Shown here piece after piece: positions 18,223 to 28,299 of a stretch of 43,198 nucleotides of DNA; the stretch's first letter is position 1; each line of letters opens with the position of its first letter. A model generated the notes under the pieces. The model did no database searches, was not told the origin of the DNA, and saw only the letters and a list, made by a program, of their open reading frames with translations. A program made the translations under genes and the position numbers. This DNA comes from Chryseobacterium sp. 39-10 (lineage in GTDB: Bacteria; Bacteroidota; Bacteroidia; Flavobacteriales; Weeksellaceae). Location: the NCBI GenBank assembly GCA_001898255.1, contig MKTK01000026.1:22775-65972 (forward strand), written 5' to 3'.

Positions 18223-21063
18223 TTAATGCGCCTGCAGCCAATTATCACCTACGCCCACTTCCACCAAAAGAGGAACCTGGGTATCGAAAGCCGATTCCAT
18301 TTCTTTTTTAATAAGCGATTGGGCTTCTTGCACTTCATCTGCAGGTGCCTCAAAAACCAATTCGTCGTGTACCTGAAGCAACATCTTGGTTTTCATCTTT
18401 TTCGAGGTTAACTCCTGATCTATTTTAATCATCGCAATTTTAATAATATCTGCAGCACTCCCCTGAATTGGAGCATTTACCGCATTTCTCTCAGCGTGGG
18501 CCTTCACCACAAAATTGGCAGAATTAATGTCTTTTAAATGCCGCTTTCTATTCAGTATTGTTTCCACATAACCCGTATCCTGTGCTTTCTTTACTTGTTC
18601 CGCCATGTATTTTTTAAGTTCCGGATAAGTTTCAAAATAGTTCTGAATCATCTCCTTGGCTTCCGTACGAGATAATCCGGTTTGCTCGGCTAAACCAAAA
18701 GCACCTTGCCCGTAGATGATACCAAAATTGACGGTTTTCGCCTGTGAACGCTGGATTTTAGTGACTTCTTTTAGCGGAACGTTAAACAGTTTCGATGCCG
18801 TGGAAGCATGAATATCTTCGCCATGCTGAAAAGCATTGATCATATTCTCTTCTTTCGAAATTTCGGCAATCAGGCGAAGCTCTATCTGTGAATAATCGGC
18901 AGAAATAATCTTGTTTCCTTTATCTGCTTTAAAGGCACCACGAATTTGCTGCCCACGCAATGTTCGTATCGGAATGTTTTGCAAATTGGGGTTCACCGAA
19001 GCCAGACGACCTGTCGCCGCTGTGGTTTGGGAAAAGTTGGTATGCACGCGATGGTCATGCGGATCAATCTGCGCCGGCAAAGCATCCACATAGGTTGATT
19101 TCAACTTTTGCAAAGTTCTGTACTCCAAAATCAGAGGCACGATTTCATGTTTTGCAGCCAATTTCTGAAGCACATCTTCGGAGGTGGCATACTGTCCTGT
19201 TTTGGTTTTTTTGGCTTTTGGGTCGAGCTTTAGTTTTTCAAACAAAACTTCACCCAATTGCTTTGGTGAATTCATATTGAATGATTCATCAGACAACGCA
19301 AATATTTTGGTTTCCAGTTCTTTAAGGTCATTTTCCAGGTCTACACTTTCTTGCTTCAGCCATTCTTTATCTAATGCAATGCCCTGAAGCTCCATCTTGG
19401 CAAGCACTTTTACCAGAGGCATTTCTACGGCATAAAACAAATCTTCCAGATTTTCTTTTTTGAGTTGAGGGGCAAAAATTTCATACAATTGCCAGGTTAC
19501 ATCAGCATCTTCACCCGCATATTTCGTTTGTTCTTCCACAGAAACCGACCGTAAAGTGCGCTGGTTTTTTCCTTTCCCAATGAGCATTTCTATGGCTACA
19601 GGTTGATAATGAAGATAAACTTCGGCAAGATAATCCATGCCGTGTCTTCCGTCGGGATTCAGCAAATAGTGAGCAATCATCGTGTCGAAAATGGCACCTT
19701 CCACTTCAATGCCGTACTGTCGCAGTATTTTATAGTCGAATTTGAGGTTGTGCGCAATTTTCAGGAGCTCCTTTTTCTCGAATAGTGGCCGGAAAATTTC
19801 TAAAGTTTCCAATGCCTCTTCCCTATTTTCAGAGATAGGGATGTAATACGCCAATCCTTTTTCGTAGGAAAAACTCATCCCGATCAATTCTGCCTCCAGT
19901 TCATTTAAGGACGTGGTTTCGGTATCAAAACAAACTGCATTTCTGGCAAGGATATTTTGCACCAGCATTTTTTGTGCTTTGGGTGCATTGATGTACTGGT
20001 ACAGGTGATTGGTAGTTTCTACCGTCGAATGGGTTTCAGTGGCTTGTGCCAGTTCCTCAAAATTTGCAAAAAGGTCAAGCTGCACTGCTCCGGATTTTGT
20101 TTCGGCTTTATCATAACGGGAAATCGTATTGGGATCAACAGGTTGATTTCCGTTGTTATTTTGATTGGCAGGCGCAAAGGCACGGTAAAGATTTTCGTAA
20201 AGACGGCGAAACTCGATCTCGTCGAAAACCTCTTTTACTTTATCAAAATCGGGCGTTTCCAGATCGTATTGTTCCTGATGAAACTCAATAGGTGTATCAC
20301 AAAGAATGGTGGCCAACTTTTTCGAGAGGATGCCGCGCTCTGCAGAAGCTTCAACCTTCTCCCTCAGTTTTCCTTTAATCTGATCAGTATTCGCCAGGAG
20401 GTTTTCGATTGAGCCATATTCTTGTAAGAATTTTTTTGCGGTCTTTTCACCTACGCCGTCCAATCCAGGAATATTATCTACAGAGTCGCCCATCATCGCA
20501 AGAAAATCGATCACTTGTTTTGGATCTTTAATTTCGTATTTTGCTAACACTTCGGGAATACCAAGTATTTCAAATTCAGCACCTTTTAAACCTGGTTTAT
20601 AAATTTTAACATTCTCAGTAACGCACTGGGCGAAATCTTTATCGGGCGTCACCATAAAAACTTTATATCCTTCCGCCTCGGCTTTGCAGGCAATGGTTCC
20701 TATCACATCGTCGGCTTCATACCCTTCTACTCCCAAAATAGGAACATGCATGGCCTCCAATATGCGGTGAATATAGGGAATGGCAATTTTAATGGCTTCA
20801 GGGGTTTCGCTGCGGTTGGCTTTGTACTCTGCATAATCTGCGGTACGCACACTGGCTTCTCCCACGTCGAAAACAACGGCCAAATGCGAGGGTCTTTCTC
20901 TTCTAATGAGCTCGATGAGGGAATTGGTGAATCCGAAAATCGCAGAAGTATCAATTCCTGTACTGGTTATTCTCGGACTTCGGATGAGGGCGTAATAGCC
21001 GCGGAATATCATGGCATAAGCATCAATGAGGAAGAGTCGCTTATCGTTTTCGTCGTGTGTCAT
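18223..21063 (-). CDS. polA: DNA polymerase I
   Basis: Replication and repair polymerase of 946 residues with all three activities intact. The 5'-3' nuclease (residues 1-300) shows LFLIDAYAMIFRGYYAL, GYEADDVIGTIA and GDSVDNIPGLDGVGEKTA. The 3'-5' exonuclease keeps its metal ligands in FDTETTSL, HNLKFDYKIL and YAGEDADVTW. The polymerase motifs are DYSQIELRLIAEIS (A), KTVNFGIIYG (B) and VHDELVFE (C). The start is set to 21063 because a TATCTTTG promoter element ends 5 nt upstream of this ATG; a frame continuing to 21108 would begin upstream of the transcription start. Confidence 0.96.
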   Translation of the reverse strand: MTHDENDKRLFLIDAYAMIFRGYYALIRSPRITSTGIDTSAIFGFTNSLIELIRRERPSHLAVVFDVGEASVRTADYAEYKANRSETPEAIKIAIPYIHRILEAMHVPILGVEGYEADDVIGTIACKAEAEGYKVFMVTPDKDFAQCVTENVKIYKPGLKGAEFEILGIPEVLAKYEIKDPKQVIDFLAMMGDSVDNIPGLDGVGEKTAKKFLQEYGSIENLLANTDQIKGKLREKVEASAERGILSKKLATILCDTPIEFHQEQYDLETPDFDKVKEVFDEIEFRRLYENLYRAFAPANQNNNGNQPVDPNTISRYDKAETKSGAVQLDLFANFEELAQATETHSTVETTNHLYQYINAPKAQKMLVQNILARNAVCFDTETTSLNELEAELIGMSFSYEKGLAYYIPISENREEALETLEIFRPLFEKKELLKIAHNLKFDYKILRQYGIEVEGAIFDTMIAHYLLNPDGRHGMDYLAEVYLHYQPVAIEMLIGKGKNQRTLRSVSVEEQTKYAGEDADVTWQLYEIFAPQLKKENLEDLFYAVEMPLVKVLAKMELQGIALDKEWLKQESVDLENDLKELETKIFALSDESFNMNSPKQLGEVLFEKLKLDPKAKKTKTGQYATSEDVLQKLAAKHEIVPLILEYRTLQKLKSTYVDALPAQIDPHDHRVHTNFSQTTAATGRLASVNPNLQNIPIRTLRGQQIRGAFKADKGNKIISADYSQIELRLIAEISKEENMINAFQHGEDIHASTASKLFNVPLKEVTKIQRSQAKTVNFGIIYGQGAFGLAEQTGLSRTEAKEMIQNYFETYPELKKYMAEQVKKAQDTGYVETILNRKRHLKDINSANFVVKAHAERNAVNAPIQGSAADIIKIAMIKIDQELTSKKMKTKMLLQVHDELVFEAPADEVQEAQSLIKKEMESAFDTQVPLLVEVGVGDNWLQAH

Positions 21064-21068
21064 ACCGA

Positions 21069-21076
21069 CAAAGATA
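21069..21076 (-). promoter_or_regulatory. -7 promoter element of polA, start-proximal
   Basis: The minus strand reads TATCTTTG with 5 nt to the ATG at 21063. It decides the start codon and predicts a leaderless message. Confidence 0.65.
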
Positions 21077-21194
21077 GGGAAAAGATGCAAGGAAAAAACA
21101 AAAACCAAATACCGATTCCCAAGAAAAGACAGTATGGAAACGCCATCAATTACCTATGAAAAAAATGGAGTTAACGACGATCAAAATTTTGAAT

Positions 21195-21764
21195 TTAATT
21201 ACTAGTAACTAACTGTTTATGAATCACTTTTCGAGCTAATGTCGAGAAAAAACCACCGAGTAAAAATCCCATGGCAGCGCCCATTAGAATATCCAATGGA
21301 AAATGTACGCCTAAGTAAATTCGGCTGTATGAAACGACCAGTGCCCAGAAATAAAGCATCAATGGTAAATACCGATACCGCCGAAACAGCAGCATACTGA
21401 TGAACGTGGCAATAAAAAAAGTGTTGGACGCATGACTGGAATAAAATCCAAACTGACCGCCACACTGTACTTCTCTTATCACATGATGCAATGCAGGATC
21501 ATGGCAAGGACGAAGCCGGGCGATACCTGTTTTGAAAATTCCCGCCAACTGATCCGAAACCGTTACTCCTAAACCAATAAAGATTAAGATGAAAATCAAA
21601 TTGCGAGGTTTGAAATTTTTATAAAGCAGGTAGAGAAAAATCACATACAGCGGGATCCAAATCCATGTACCGGAAATCATCTCCCAAAAGCGGTCGAACG
21701 GTGCGCTCCCCAAAGTGTTGAGGTACACAAAAACGTGCCGGTCTTCCTGAATGAGTTCGTGCAT
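21195..21764 (-). CDS. PAP2 family membrane phosphatase
   Basis: 189 residues with about five membrane segments (for example WIPLYVIFLYLLYK and FILIFIGLGVTVSDQLAGI). The three PAP2 phosphatase motifs are present: KTGIARLRPCHDP (K-x6-RP), YSSHASNTFF (PSGH-like, with serine and histidine kept) and SRIYLGVHFPLDILMG (SR-x5-H-x3-D). The family dephosphorylates lipid phosphates such as undecaprenyl diphosphate or phosphatidic acid; which one is not clear. Its ATG is 1 nt after the tatA stop, so the two genes form an operon. Confidence 0.92.
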   Translation of the reverse strand: MHELIQEDRHVFVYLNTLGSAPFDRFWEMISGTWIWIPLYVIFLYLLYKNFKPRNLIFILIFIGLGVTVSDQLAGIFKTGIARLRPCHDPALHHVIREVQCGGQFGFYSSHASNTFFIATFISMLLFRRYRYLPLMLYFWALVVSYSRIYLGVHFPLDILMGAAMGFLLGGFFSTLARKVIHKQLVTSN

Positions 21765-21765
21765 A

Positions 21766-22089
21766 CTATCGGCTTACAGGACCTTGATGATCGTCGTTAT
21801 CTGCGAGGTTTCCTTTTGCAGGCGCGGGTTCTGAGCTTGCATTCTTCTCCGCATCGTTTAACGGATTATAGTCCTGCGCTGCTTTTTTTACTTTATCAAT
21901 TTCGCGCTTTATTTCGGAAACAGGATTATCGGTTTCCTTCATAATTTCGGTTTTCACATCCTCCATTGCGCCGCGCATTTTTCGCACACCGGCGCCCAAA
22001 TCGCGGGCAATCTGCGGTAATTTATCGGGTCCAAATAAGACCACAATAGCCACAGCAATTAAAAGCATTTCGCCAATACTCAGTTCCAT
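21766..22089 (-). CDS. tatA: Twin-arginine translocase subunit TatA/B
   Basis: 107 residues: an N-terminal membrane helix (ELSIGEMLLIAVAIVVLFG), the family turn FGPDKLPQIARDLG, an amphipathic helix and a hydrophilic tail rich in lysine, aspartate and proline. This is the TatA/E pore-forming subunit or a TatB-like variant; a long tail and GPDKLP are compatible with either, so the A assignment is by convention. Its -7 element ends 4 nt before the ATG. NosZ in this window does not use this route, as its signal peptide lacks the twin arginine. Confidence 0.88.
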   Translation of the reverse strand: MELSIGEMLLIAVAIVVLFGPDKLPQIARDLGAGVRKMRGAMEDVKTEIMKETDNPVSEIKREIDKVKKAAQDYNPLNDAEKNASSEPAPAKGNLADNDDHQGPVSR

Positions 22090-22093
22090 TTGG

Positions 22094-22101
22094 CAAATTT
22101 A
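22094..22101 (-). promoter_or_regulatory. -7 promoter element of tatA, start-proximal
   Basis: The minus strand reads TAAATTTG, ending 4 nt before the ATG at 22089. Confidence 0.55.
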
Positions 22102-22257
22102 CAAAAGATTATGGTACAGCAATTTTTGACCGGGTTAAATTCTTCTTAAAAGATGAATACTTAGCCATTTCAATTCATATTGATGGGCATTTTAGATTAT
22201 CAATTAATGGGTAAAATGGATAATAGTGATGCAATCAGCTTTAAAATTACTCTTCAT

Positions 22258-23478
22258 CTATCTTCGTTTACGGTAGAAGACCATATAAACAATAACAGCA
22301 CTGATTGACATCAGGATAAAGCCGAGAAAAAACGGTGCTCCCGGAAAAATAAACGGTGCATCGCTATGGGTAAAATAATAAAAAGTATTGGTCATGAGCG
22401 GAGGACCGACAATGGCCGTCAAACTGATCAAACTTGCCAAAGCCCCCTGCAATTCACCTTGTTCGTTTTTGGGAACCTCCGAAGAAATCACCGATTGCAG
22501 TGCAGGTCCGGCAATTCCACCTAAGCCGTACGGCACCAGAAAAGCAAACATCATCCAGCTATTGCTTGCAAATGCAAACAAAATCATCCCTACTGCATAC
22601 AGCAACAAGCCATAAAAAATGCTTCGCTCGTCGCCAATTTTGGGTTGAATAATCCTGATTAAATACCCCTGAACCAAAGCGGCCATAAAACCCGAAACGC
22701 CTAAGGAAATACCCACCAGCTGCTCGTTCCAACCAAATTTATACATGGTAAAGAAAGTCCAGTTGGTTTGCACGGCGTGGCCTGCGATGTACACAAAAAC
22801 CAACGCAGCAATAAGCCCAAGAATCTGCGGATACTTCCGAAGCCGAAGCAATGAACCCACCGGATTGGCACGTTTCCAATCAAATGGGCGACGATGTTCT
22901 TTGTCTAAACTTTCGGGCAGGATGAAAAGCCCGTAAAGGAAATTTATTAAACACAAAACTGACGCTGCATAAAACGGAACGCGAGGACCATAATGGCCTA
23001 AAACACCACCAATGACTGGGCCAATAATAAAACCCAAACCAAATGCTGCCCCAATCATTCCAAAGTTCTTGGCCCTATCTTCATCATTAGAAATATCAGC
23101 AATGTAGGCGCTCGCCGTGGTAATACTGGCTCCTGTAACTCCCGAGAAAATTCTACCCACAAAAAGCCAAAAAATAGTGGGCGCTACGGCCTGAATAAAA
23201 AAGTTGATTGAAAACCCCAGCAAAGAGAAAAGAATAATAGGCCTCCTTCCATACTTATCACTTAAGCCACCCAACACAGAGGCAAAAACAAACTGCATCC
23301 CCGCATATACAAAACTGAGCCAACCACCATATTGCGACGCTACACTAAGATCAGGGTTATGAATAAGTTCACGAATCAGTGCAGGAACTACAGGAATAAC
23401 AATTCCCCAACCGGTAATATCGATCAGTAAGGTGATAAAAATAAATCCTATAGCAGCTGATTTCTGATTTTTTTTCAT
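22258..23478 (-). CDS. MFS exporter, TetA-like
   Basis: 406 residues with twelve predicted membrane segments. Major-facilitator motif A is [19 protein letters not shown], and the antiporter-type segment [24 protein letters not shown] follows, as in the tetracycline/H+ antiporter branch. Such proteins expel small molecules; specificity for tetracycline is not shown by sequence alone. The ATG at 23478 begins [20 protein letters not shown], the natural first helix, and a TATCTTTG element lies just upstream; the frame continuing to 23709 crosses that promoter and is not used. Confidence 0.88.
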   Translation of the reverse strand: MKKNQKSAAIGFIFITLLIDITGWGIVIPVVPALIRELIHNPDLSVASQYGGWLSFVYAGMQFVFASVLGGLSDKYGRRPIILFSLLGFSINFFIQAVAPTIFWLFVGRIFSGVTGASITTASAYIADISNDEDRAKNFGMIGAAFGLGFIIGPVIGGVLGHYGPRVPFYAASVLCLINFLYGLFILPESLDKEHRRPFDWKRANPVGSLLRLRKYPQILGLIAALVFVYIAGHAVQTNWTFFTMYKFGWNEQLVGISLGVSGFMAALVQGYLIRIIQPKIGDERSIFYGLLLYAVGMILFAFASNSWMMFAFLVPYGLGGIAGPALQSVISSEVPKNEQGELQGALASLISLTAIVGPPLMTNTFYYFTHSDAPFIFPGAPFFLGFILMSISAVIVYMVFYRKRR

Positions 23479-23486
23479 TGCGGTTT

Positions 23487-23520
23487 CAAAGATAGTTTTT
23501 TGAGCGTTGGCGGGCACAAA
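23487..23520 (-). promoter_or_regulatory. Promoter of the MFS exporter gene
   Basis: On the minus strand a TTTG -33 box (23517-23520) is followed after 22 nt by the -7 element TATCTTTG (23487-23494). The ATG is 8 nt further on. This is the most complete bacteroidetal promoter in the window. Confidence 0.65.
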
Positions 23521-23721
23521 AAAGTGCAAATATCTTTTTTGCCAATTGCCACATTCTCGCTCAAACATAAGAAACCTCTGTGTGAATGCACCGGCGGAAA
23601 ATTTCATGGGTATGATGAATGTTTGTTGATGTTTAATGGATAGATCGCAACGAACACATTTTTTCTTTGATAGCACCATTAAATAAAGCGATCGATTACC
23701 ATTTGCCAACGACTTAAATGC

Positions 23722-23756
23722 AAAAAAAATCCTTTCACGATAATGCGGAAAGGATT
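23722..23756 (-). terminator. Terminator at the end of the RND cluster
   Basis: AATCCTTTC (23729-23737) and GAAAGGATT (23748-23756) form the stem; the minus strand continues into a run of T. It follows the DUF2892 gene by a few nt. Confidence 0.85.
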
Positions 23757-23762
23757 AATTCA

Positions 23763-23972
23763 TCAACAGCTTTTACAATGGGAATCATCTTTATTCACCC
23801 CTATTTTATTGAGGATGAGATACATCAAACACCAATTTGTAAGTGCATGAATCCACATATTGAGTCCGACCAATGCGGTCAGCCAAAACCAGTTGGGGTT
23901 TATGTAAATTCCCAGGAGTAAACTCCCAATAATCAATGTGCCGGCAATGGCGTGTACAATTCTTGTTTGCAT
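23763..23972 (-). CDS. DUF2892 membrane protein
   Basis: 69 residues, two membrane segments (IVHAIAGTLIIGSLLLGIYI and FWLTALVGLNMWIHALTNWC) and a short tail ending in CKSC. This matches DUF2892, the module found at the membrane end of the YgaP rhodanese and as stand-alone proteins in sulfur-related gene clusters. Two rhodanese-type genes in this window, one in the same cluster, fit that link. The precise function is unknown. It is the last gene before the terminator at 23722 and 19 nt downstream of the methyltransferase. Confidence 0.85.
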   Translation of the reverse strand: MQTRIVHAIAGTLIIGSLLLGIYINPNWFWLTALVGLNMWIHALTNWCLMYLILNKIGVNKDDSHCKSC

Positions 23973-23991
23973 AATACGCGTTTTTTATGAT

Positions 23992-24606
23992 TTATTTCTT
24001 TTCGGCCACCATTCGGATTACATTGGCTTTTCCGATGTGGTACAAACCTTCGTTTAAAATTATTTCCGCTTCTTCCGCCATCAAAAAGTTAAAATCTGGA
24101 AGTTCTTTTTTTGTTTCTTCCAGACTGCAAAGCATTGACGCCTCTTTCGGACCTCCTGCTTTGGGGCTTTCCTGCTGATTGCGGATGTGCTTTTCTGAAA
24201 AACATTCTAGGATTAAAATACCACCGCTCTTTAAGTAAGATGAAACTTTTCGGTAATATTTTCCCCTATTTTCTTTCGGAAAATGAGCGAATATCAGCGC
24301 TATGGCATCAAAACTTTCCGGATCGTAACTGATTTCTTCCACCGAGCCCAAATCGTACTTCATCTGCACCTTGTTGTTAAAAGCCAAGATTTCCGCTTTC
24401 TTTTTTGCTTCAATACTCGCATCAAAAGCCGTCACTTCCCAACCCTTTTGCGCAGCATATACTGCATTTCGGCCTTCACCTTCCGCCGGCAAAAGAATTT
24501 TTCCTGTGTTGATTTTTAAAATTTGGCTTTTAAAAAATTCGTTTGGCACCATTCCGTAGGCATATTCTTTATCGCGGTAGCGCTGATTCCAAAAGTGATC
24601 CATCAT
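23992..24606 (-). CDS. Class I SAM-dependent methyltransferase
   Basis: 204 residues from the first of two consecutive ATGs (24606). MDHFWNQRYRDKEYAYGMVPNEFF is the typical N-terminus of the TehB/thiopurine-type group. The SAM site reads KILLPAEGEGRNAVYAAQKGWEVTAFDAS, an ILLPAEGEGRNA variant of motif I with the acidic motif II residue in FDAS; SYDPESFDAIALIFAHFP is motif IV. The substrate is unknown; a small toxic compound or a metalloid is suggested only by the company of an efflux system. The start is 7 nt after the upstream stop. A longer frame to 24729 overlaps the upstream gene and is rejected. Confidence 0.85.
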   Translation of the reverse strand: MMDHFWNQRYRDKEYAYGMVPNEFFKSQILKINTGKILLPAEGEGRNAVYAAQKGWEVTAFDASIEAKKKAEILAFNNKVQMKYDLGSVEEISYDPESFDAIALIFAHFPKENRGKYYRKVSSYLKSGGILILECFSEKHIRNQQESPKAGGPKEASMLCSLEETKKELPDFNFLMAEEAEIILNEGLYHIGKANVIRMVAEKK

Positions 24607-24613
24607 CTTTATT

Positions 24614-24922
24614 TTAGTTAAACTTTTCAAGTGCGATCGTTGCAATGTGAATATGGGACAGCGATTCCTGTTTGCGGTTGAATGCTTCCGCTTTGGCATA
24701 CAGATCAACAATGCATTCGTGCGCTGCAAAAACCGTAAAAAGTAAAGAATCTGTTCCTATCGCATCTGTGGCAAACCAGGTGTTGAGCTCATTGTCTGCC
24801 GCATTTTTATATCCTTTTACAGACTGATAAGAAAACGTTTTAACACCCGAAAGATTCAGAATTTTCTTGACTTCTTTTTCAAACTCTTCGATACAGGTGA
24901 TGAGGACTAGTTTCATATTCAT
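24614..24922 (-). CDS. PII-like small protein next to the RND gene
   Basis: 102 residues from the ATG at 24922 (an alternative ATG at 24916 removes two residues). MKLVLITCIEEFEKEVKKILNLSGVKTFSYQSVKGYKN and the end HIHIATIALEKFN have the beta-alpha-beta pattern of PII-like ferredoxin-fold trimers that sit beside RND metal pumps in many genomes. No T-loop uridylylation site is evident. It may sense a ligand of the efflux system; this is an inference from position. The longer frame to 25168 overlaps the pump gene out of frame and is not real. Confidence 0.7.
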   Translation of the reverse strand: MNMKLVLITCIEEFEKEVKKILNLSGVKTFSYQSVKGYKNAADNELNTWFATDAIGTDSLLFTVFAAHECIVDLYAKAEAFNRKQESLSHIHIATIALEKFN

Positions 24923-24956
24923 TTTGTTTTGTGTGTTATTTTTTAATGGTTTATTC

Positions 24957-24998
24957 TTCAAAACCTCATCGAAATCGGCAACCAATGAGGTTTTTGAA
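24957..24998 (-). repeat. Hairpin between the RND gene and the PII-like gene
   Basis: TTCAAAACCTCAT (24957-24969) pairs with ATGAGGTTTTTGAA (24985-24998), with one unpaired T. On the minus strand it is not followed by a clear T-run, so it may be a processing hairpin or weak attenuator that lowers expression of the downstream genes. Confidence 0.5.
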
Positions 24999-25010
24999 TG
25001 GTATGAATCT

Positions 25011-28000
25011 TTACTCTTCAAAAGAAGATTGTTCGTCACCGATTTGCTGCTCCCATTTCTTTTTTTCTGTGATGTAATATACCAGCGGAACGACCACGAG
25101 CGTGAGTAACGTAGAAACGATTGCTCCAAAGACCAGGGAAATGGCCAGTCCCTGAAAAATCGGGTCAAACAGAATGATCACGGCACCGATAACGACGGCT
25201 CCTGTGGTGAGTAAAATCGGCGTGGTTCTTACGGCTCCGGCTTCGATGATGGCCTGTTTCATGGGAATTCCTTCTTTCAAGCGGATTTCGATAAAGTCGA
25301 TCAGAAGAACGGAATTTCTTACCATGACGCCAGCCAAAGCAATCATTCCGATAAACGAGGTAGCGGTGAAAAATGCGCCTAAAAGCCAGTGACCAAGCAC
25401 AATACCAATCAACGAAAGCCAACCATCATCACGATCGGTGTTTTAAAATTCTGAAACCAGCCGACTATCAGCATGTAAATAATGATGATCACCACTGCGA
25501 ACGCCGTTCCCAAGTCCCTGAAAACCTCCAAAGTAATCTGCCATTCGCCATCCCATTTCACGGTATAGTTGTCCTCATCTTTGGGCTGATCCATGTACAA
25601 TTCATTGATGGTGTAGCCCTTTGGGAGTTTAATCTTCTTGAGTTTTTTATCCATCCCGAGAATGGCATAAGCCGGACTTTCCAGTTTCCCCGCCATGTCG
25701 GCAAGAACGTACACCACCCTTTTCTGATCTTTTCTGTAAATGGTTTTATCCAGCGTTTTCTCCTCCACTTTTACCAGGTCGCTTGCGGGAATCATTCCGG
25801 TTTGCCCTTTGATTTTTAGTCCTGTAATATCCTGAATGGTGGATTTATCAGCATTGTTCAGCTTCATCACCATTTCCACAGGATCGTTGGATTTTTCGTC
25901 ATAGAGATTTCCAATAGGATGTTCGCCGATCAGATAGGTCATATTCCCGACGATTTGTTGAGGTGCTACGCCGTTCAGCATGGCTTTTTCCTTATCCGGA
26001 ACCAACCTGAATTCTTTTTGAGGCGCTTCCACCATCCAGTCAATATCCACGACATCATCGGTCTTCTTCAGAATATCTTCCACCTGTTTTGCCACTTTAA
26101 TTTGCCCATCCTCGTCAGGCCCGTAAATTTCTGCGACAATGGTTGACAACACTGGCGGTCCGGGCGGCACTTCCACTATTTTTACATTCGCGCCATATTT
26201 AGCCGCTATTTTCTGAATGTCGGGACGAATATTTTTAGCCACCTCATGGCTTTGCGCATCCCGGTCTTCCTTGTGCAGAAGATTGACCTGAATATCCGCA
26301 GAATTGCTGCTTCCCCGCATATCATAATGCCGCACCAAACCATTAAAGGTAATCGGAGCCGAAGATCCCACATAGTTCTGATAATTCACCACTTCAGGAA
26401 CGGTTTTCAGGTATTGGGCAATATCCTGCGTCACCGCCGAAGTTCTTTCCAGCGTGGTTCCTTCGGGCATATCAATCACCACTTGGATTTCATTTTTATT
26501 ATCAAAAGGAAGCATTTTTACCGCCACCCATTTGGTGAAAAACGCTGCTACGGAAATCAATAATAAAACCACCGTAATCGCCATCATGGCAACTCTTTTT
26601 GATTTTGAATCTAAAAGTGGCAACTCTATCTTTTTATAGATTTTATAAATCCTGCTGGTTTCGAATCCCTGTTCCTCTTTATGTTCCTGATCATCTTTTA
26701 CCTTTAATAAATGATAACCGAGATACGGCGTCACCGTTAAAGCTACAAAAAGCGACAACATCATCGCAATAGAAGCCCCAATCGGCATGGGCGACATATA
26801 AGGCCCCATCATCCCGGAGACGAAAGCCATTGGCAAAATCGCAGCAATCACAGTAAATGTGGCTAAAATAGTAGGATTTCCGACTTCATTAATGGCGTAA
26901 ATGGCGGCCTGTTTGAACGGAAGTTTCTTCATGTGGAAATGCCTGTGCATATTTTCGGCTATAATGATGCTATCATCCACCACGATTCCCACCACGAAAA
27001 CCAAGGCAAAAAGCGTAATCCTGTTCAGCGTGTACCCCAACATATAATAACTGAACAAGGTTAAAGCAAAGGTGAGCGGCACGGAAAAAAACACGACCAG
27101 ACCACCTCTCCATCCCATCGCGAGCATTACCAGAACGGTGACGGCCAAAATAGCGACACCAAGATGCGTCAGAAGTTCCGACACTTTATGAGAAGCAGTT
27201 TCTCCGTAATTTCTGGTGACTTCAACATGCACATCATTGGGAATCAAATTCGTTTTCAATTCATCCACTTTGGCTAAAATCTTTTCGGAGATTTTCATGG
27301 CGTCCGCGCCTTTCACTTTGGAAACCGAAACCGTGACTGCAGGATATTCCGATTTGAATTTTTTACCGTTCTGCACCGCATTCCCATAGCCAAAACTGAC
27401 ATAATTGGCAGGATCCGAAGCACCGTCTTTTATCGTGGCGACCTGTTTCAGATACACCGGCATATTCTGCGAAGTTCCGATAACGAGATTTTCCACATCT
27501 TCGGCAGAATTCAGGAATTGCCCTGTTGTTAAAAGATATTCCGAGTCGTTAGAATCAAACTTTCCGGATTGTGAACTGCCATTATTGGCCTGAATCATCT
27601 GCATGACAGACAGGGCATCTACATTCAGTTCTGCCATTTTATCTTTATCCAAAATCACCTGCAGCTGGCGGTTTCTCCCTCCGATTACTTTGGTCAGGGA
27701 AACATCTTTTATTTTTTTGATTTCCGAAGATAATTCCTCTCCAATCTGACGAAGCTGAAAATCATTATAATGGGGATTATCACTCCACAATGTGAGCCCA
27801 AGCATCGGAACATCATCAATGGAACGGGTTTTCACCATTGGCTCCATTACGCCTTTTGGGAAGATATTTTTATTCTTCATCAGCTCATCGTAGAGCTTTA
27901 CATAAGACCGTTCGGTGTCTTCGCCCACATAAAACTGAACAATCAGCATGGCTTGTCCGTTCATCGCCATTGCATGAATATGCTCTACCCCTTTGATGTT

Positions 28001-28231
28001 GGAAATCACCTTTTCCAGTGGTTTTACCACCCGGTTTTCCACTTCTTTCGGGCTGGCTCCCGGATAACCGACCATAACATCCGCCATCGGAATAATGATC
28101 TGGGGTTCTTCTTCCCTCGGTATTAATGTGGAGCTGTACACGCCAATCATCATCAACGCAATCATTAACAGAATCGTTAATTTTGAATTGATAAAAAACT
28201 CGGCGATACGTCCTGCGAATCCTTTTTCCAT
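25011..28231 (-). pseudogene. RND efflux permease, frameshifted
   Basis: An AcrB/HAE-like inner-membrane pump of the branch with PREEEPQI near residue 40. The first frame (28231-25409, 940 residues) carries the pore and porter domains and the first helices of the second repeat (for example VFVVGIVVDDSIIIAENMHRH, the family's GIVVDDAI proton-relay region). It then breaks at VMMVGFR-stop. The second frame (25412-25011) continues SLIGIVLGHWLLGAFF to the end GDEQSSFEE. Comparison with the usual VAIPLSLIG shows that 7 nt are missing near 25412-25424, between GTT and TCG. About 130 residues with the last four membrane helices would be lost, so the pump is probably inactive. Alternatives are a sequencing or assembly error or a rare rescue event. 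Confidence 0.85.
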
Positions 28232-28299
28232 ATTTTTTTTGTTTAAAGTTTAAAGCTTCAGGTTTAAAGTTTATCCAACGTTGAACATTAAACTTTGAA

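Noticed and set aside
19957-20412. 151-codon plus-strand frame
   Set aside because: It lies antisense within polA and has no independent features; other large antisense frames over dnaK, dnaG and the RND gene were rejected for the same reason.
21064-21108. Longer polA start
   Set aside because: It lies upstream of the TATCTTTG promoter element and adds residues not found at the start of DNA polymerase I.
23479-23709. 77-residue extension of the MFS gene
   Set aside because: It crosses the promoter with its -33 and -7 boxes, and the extension is not like an MFS protein.
24923-25168. Extension of the PII-like gene
   Set aside because: It overlaps the RND gene out of frame; the translated extension has no sense.
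25011-25412. Separate 133-codon gene beginning with TTG
   Set aside because: It is the C-terminal part of the frameshifted RND permease, with no promoter or independent start.
25405-25430. Programmed frameshift in the RND gene
   Set aside because: There is no slippery sequence or stimulating structure at the site, and seven bases are missing rather than a one-base shift.
28239-28299. Repeated GTTTAAAGTTTA sequences between the RND and adaptor genes
   Set aside because: Only two short AT-rich copies, which may be chance in this composition.
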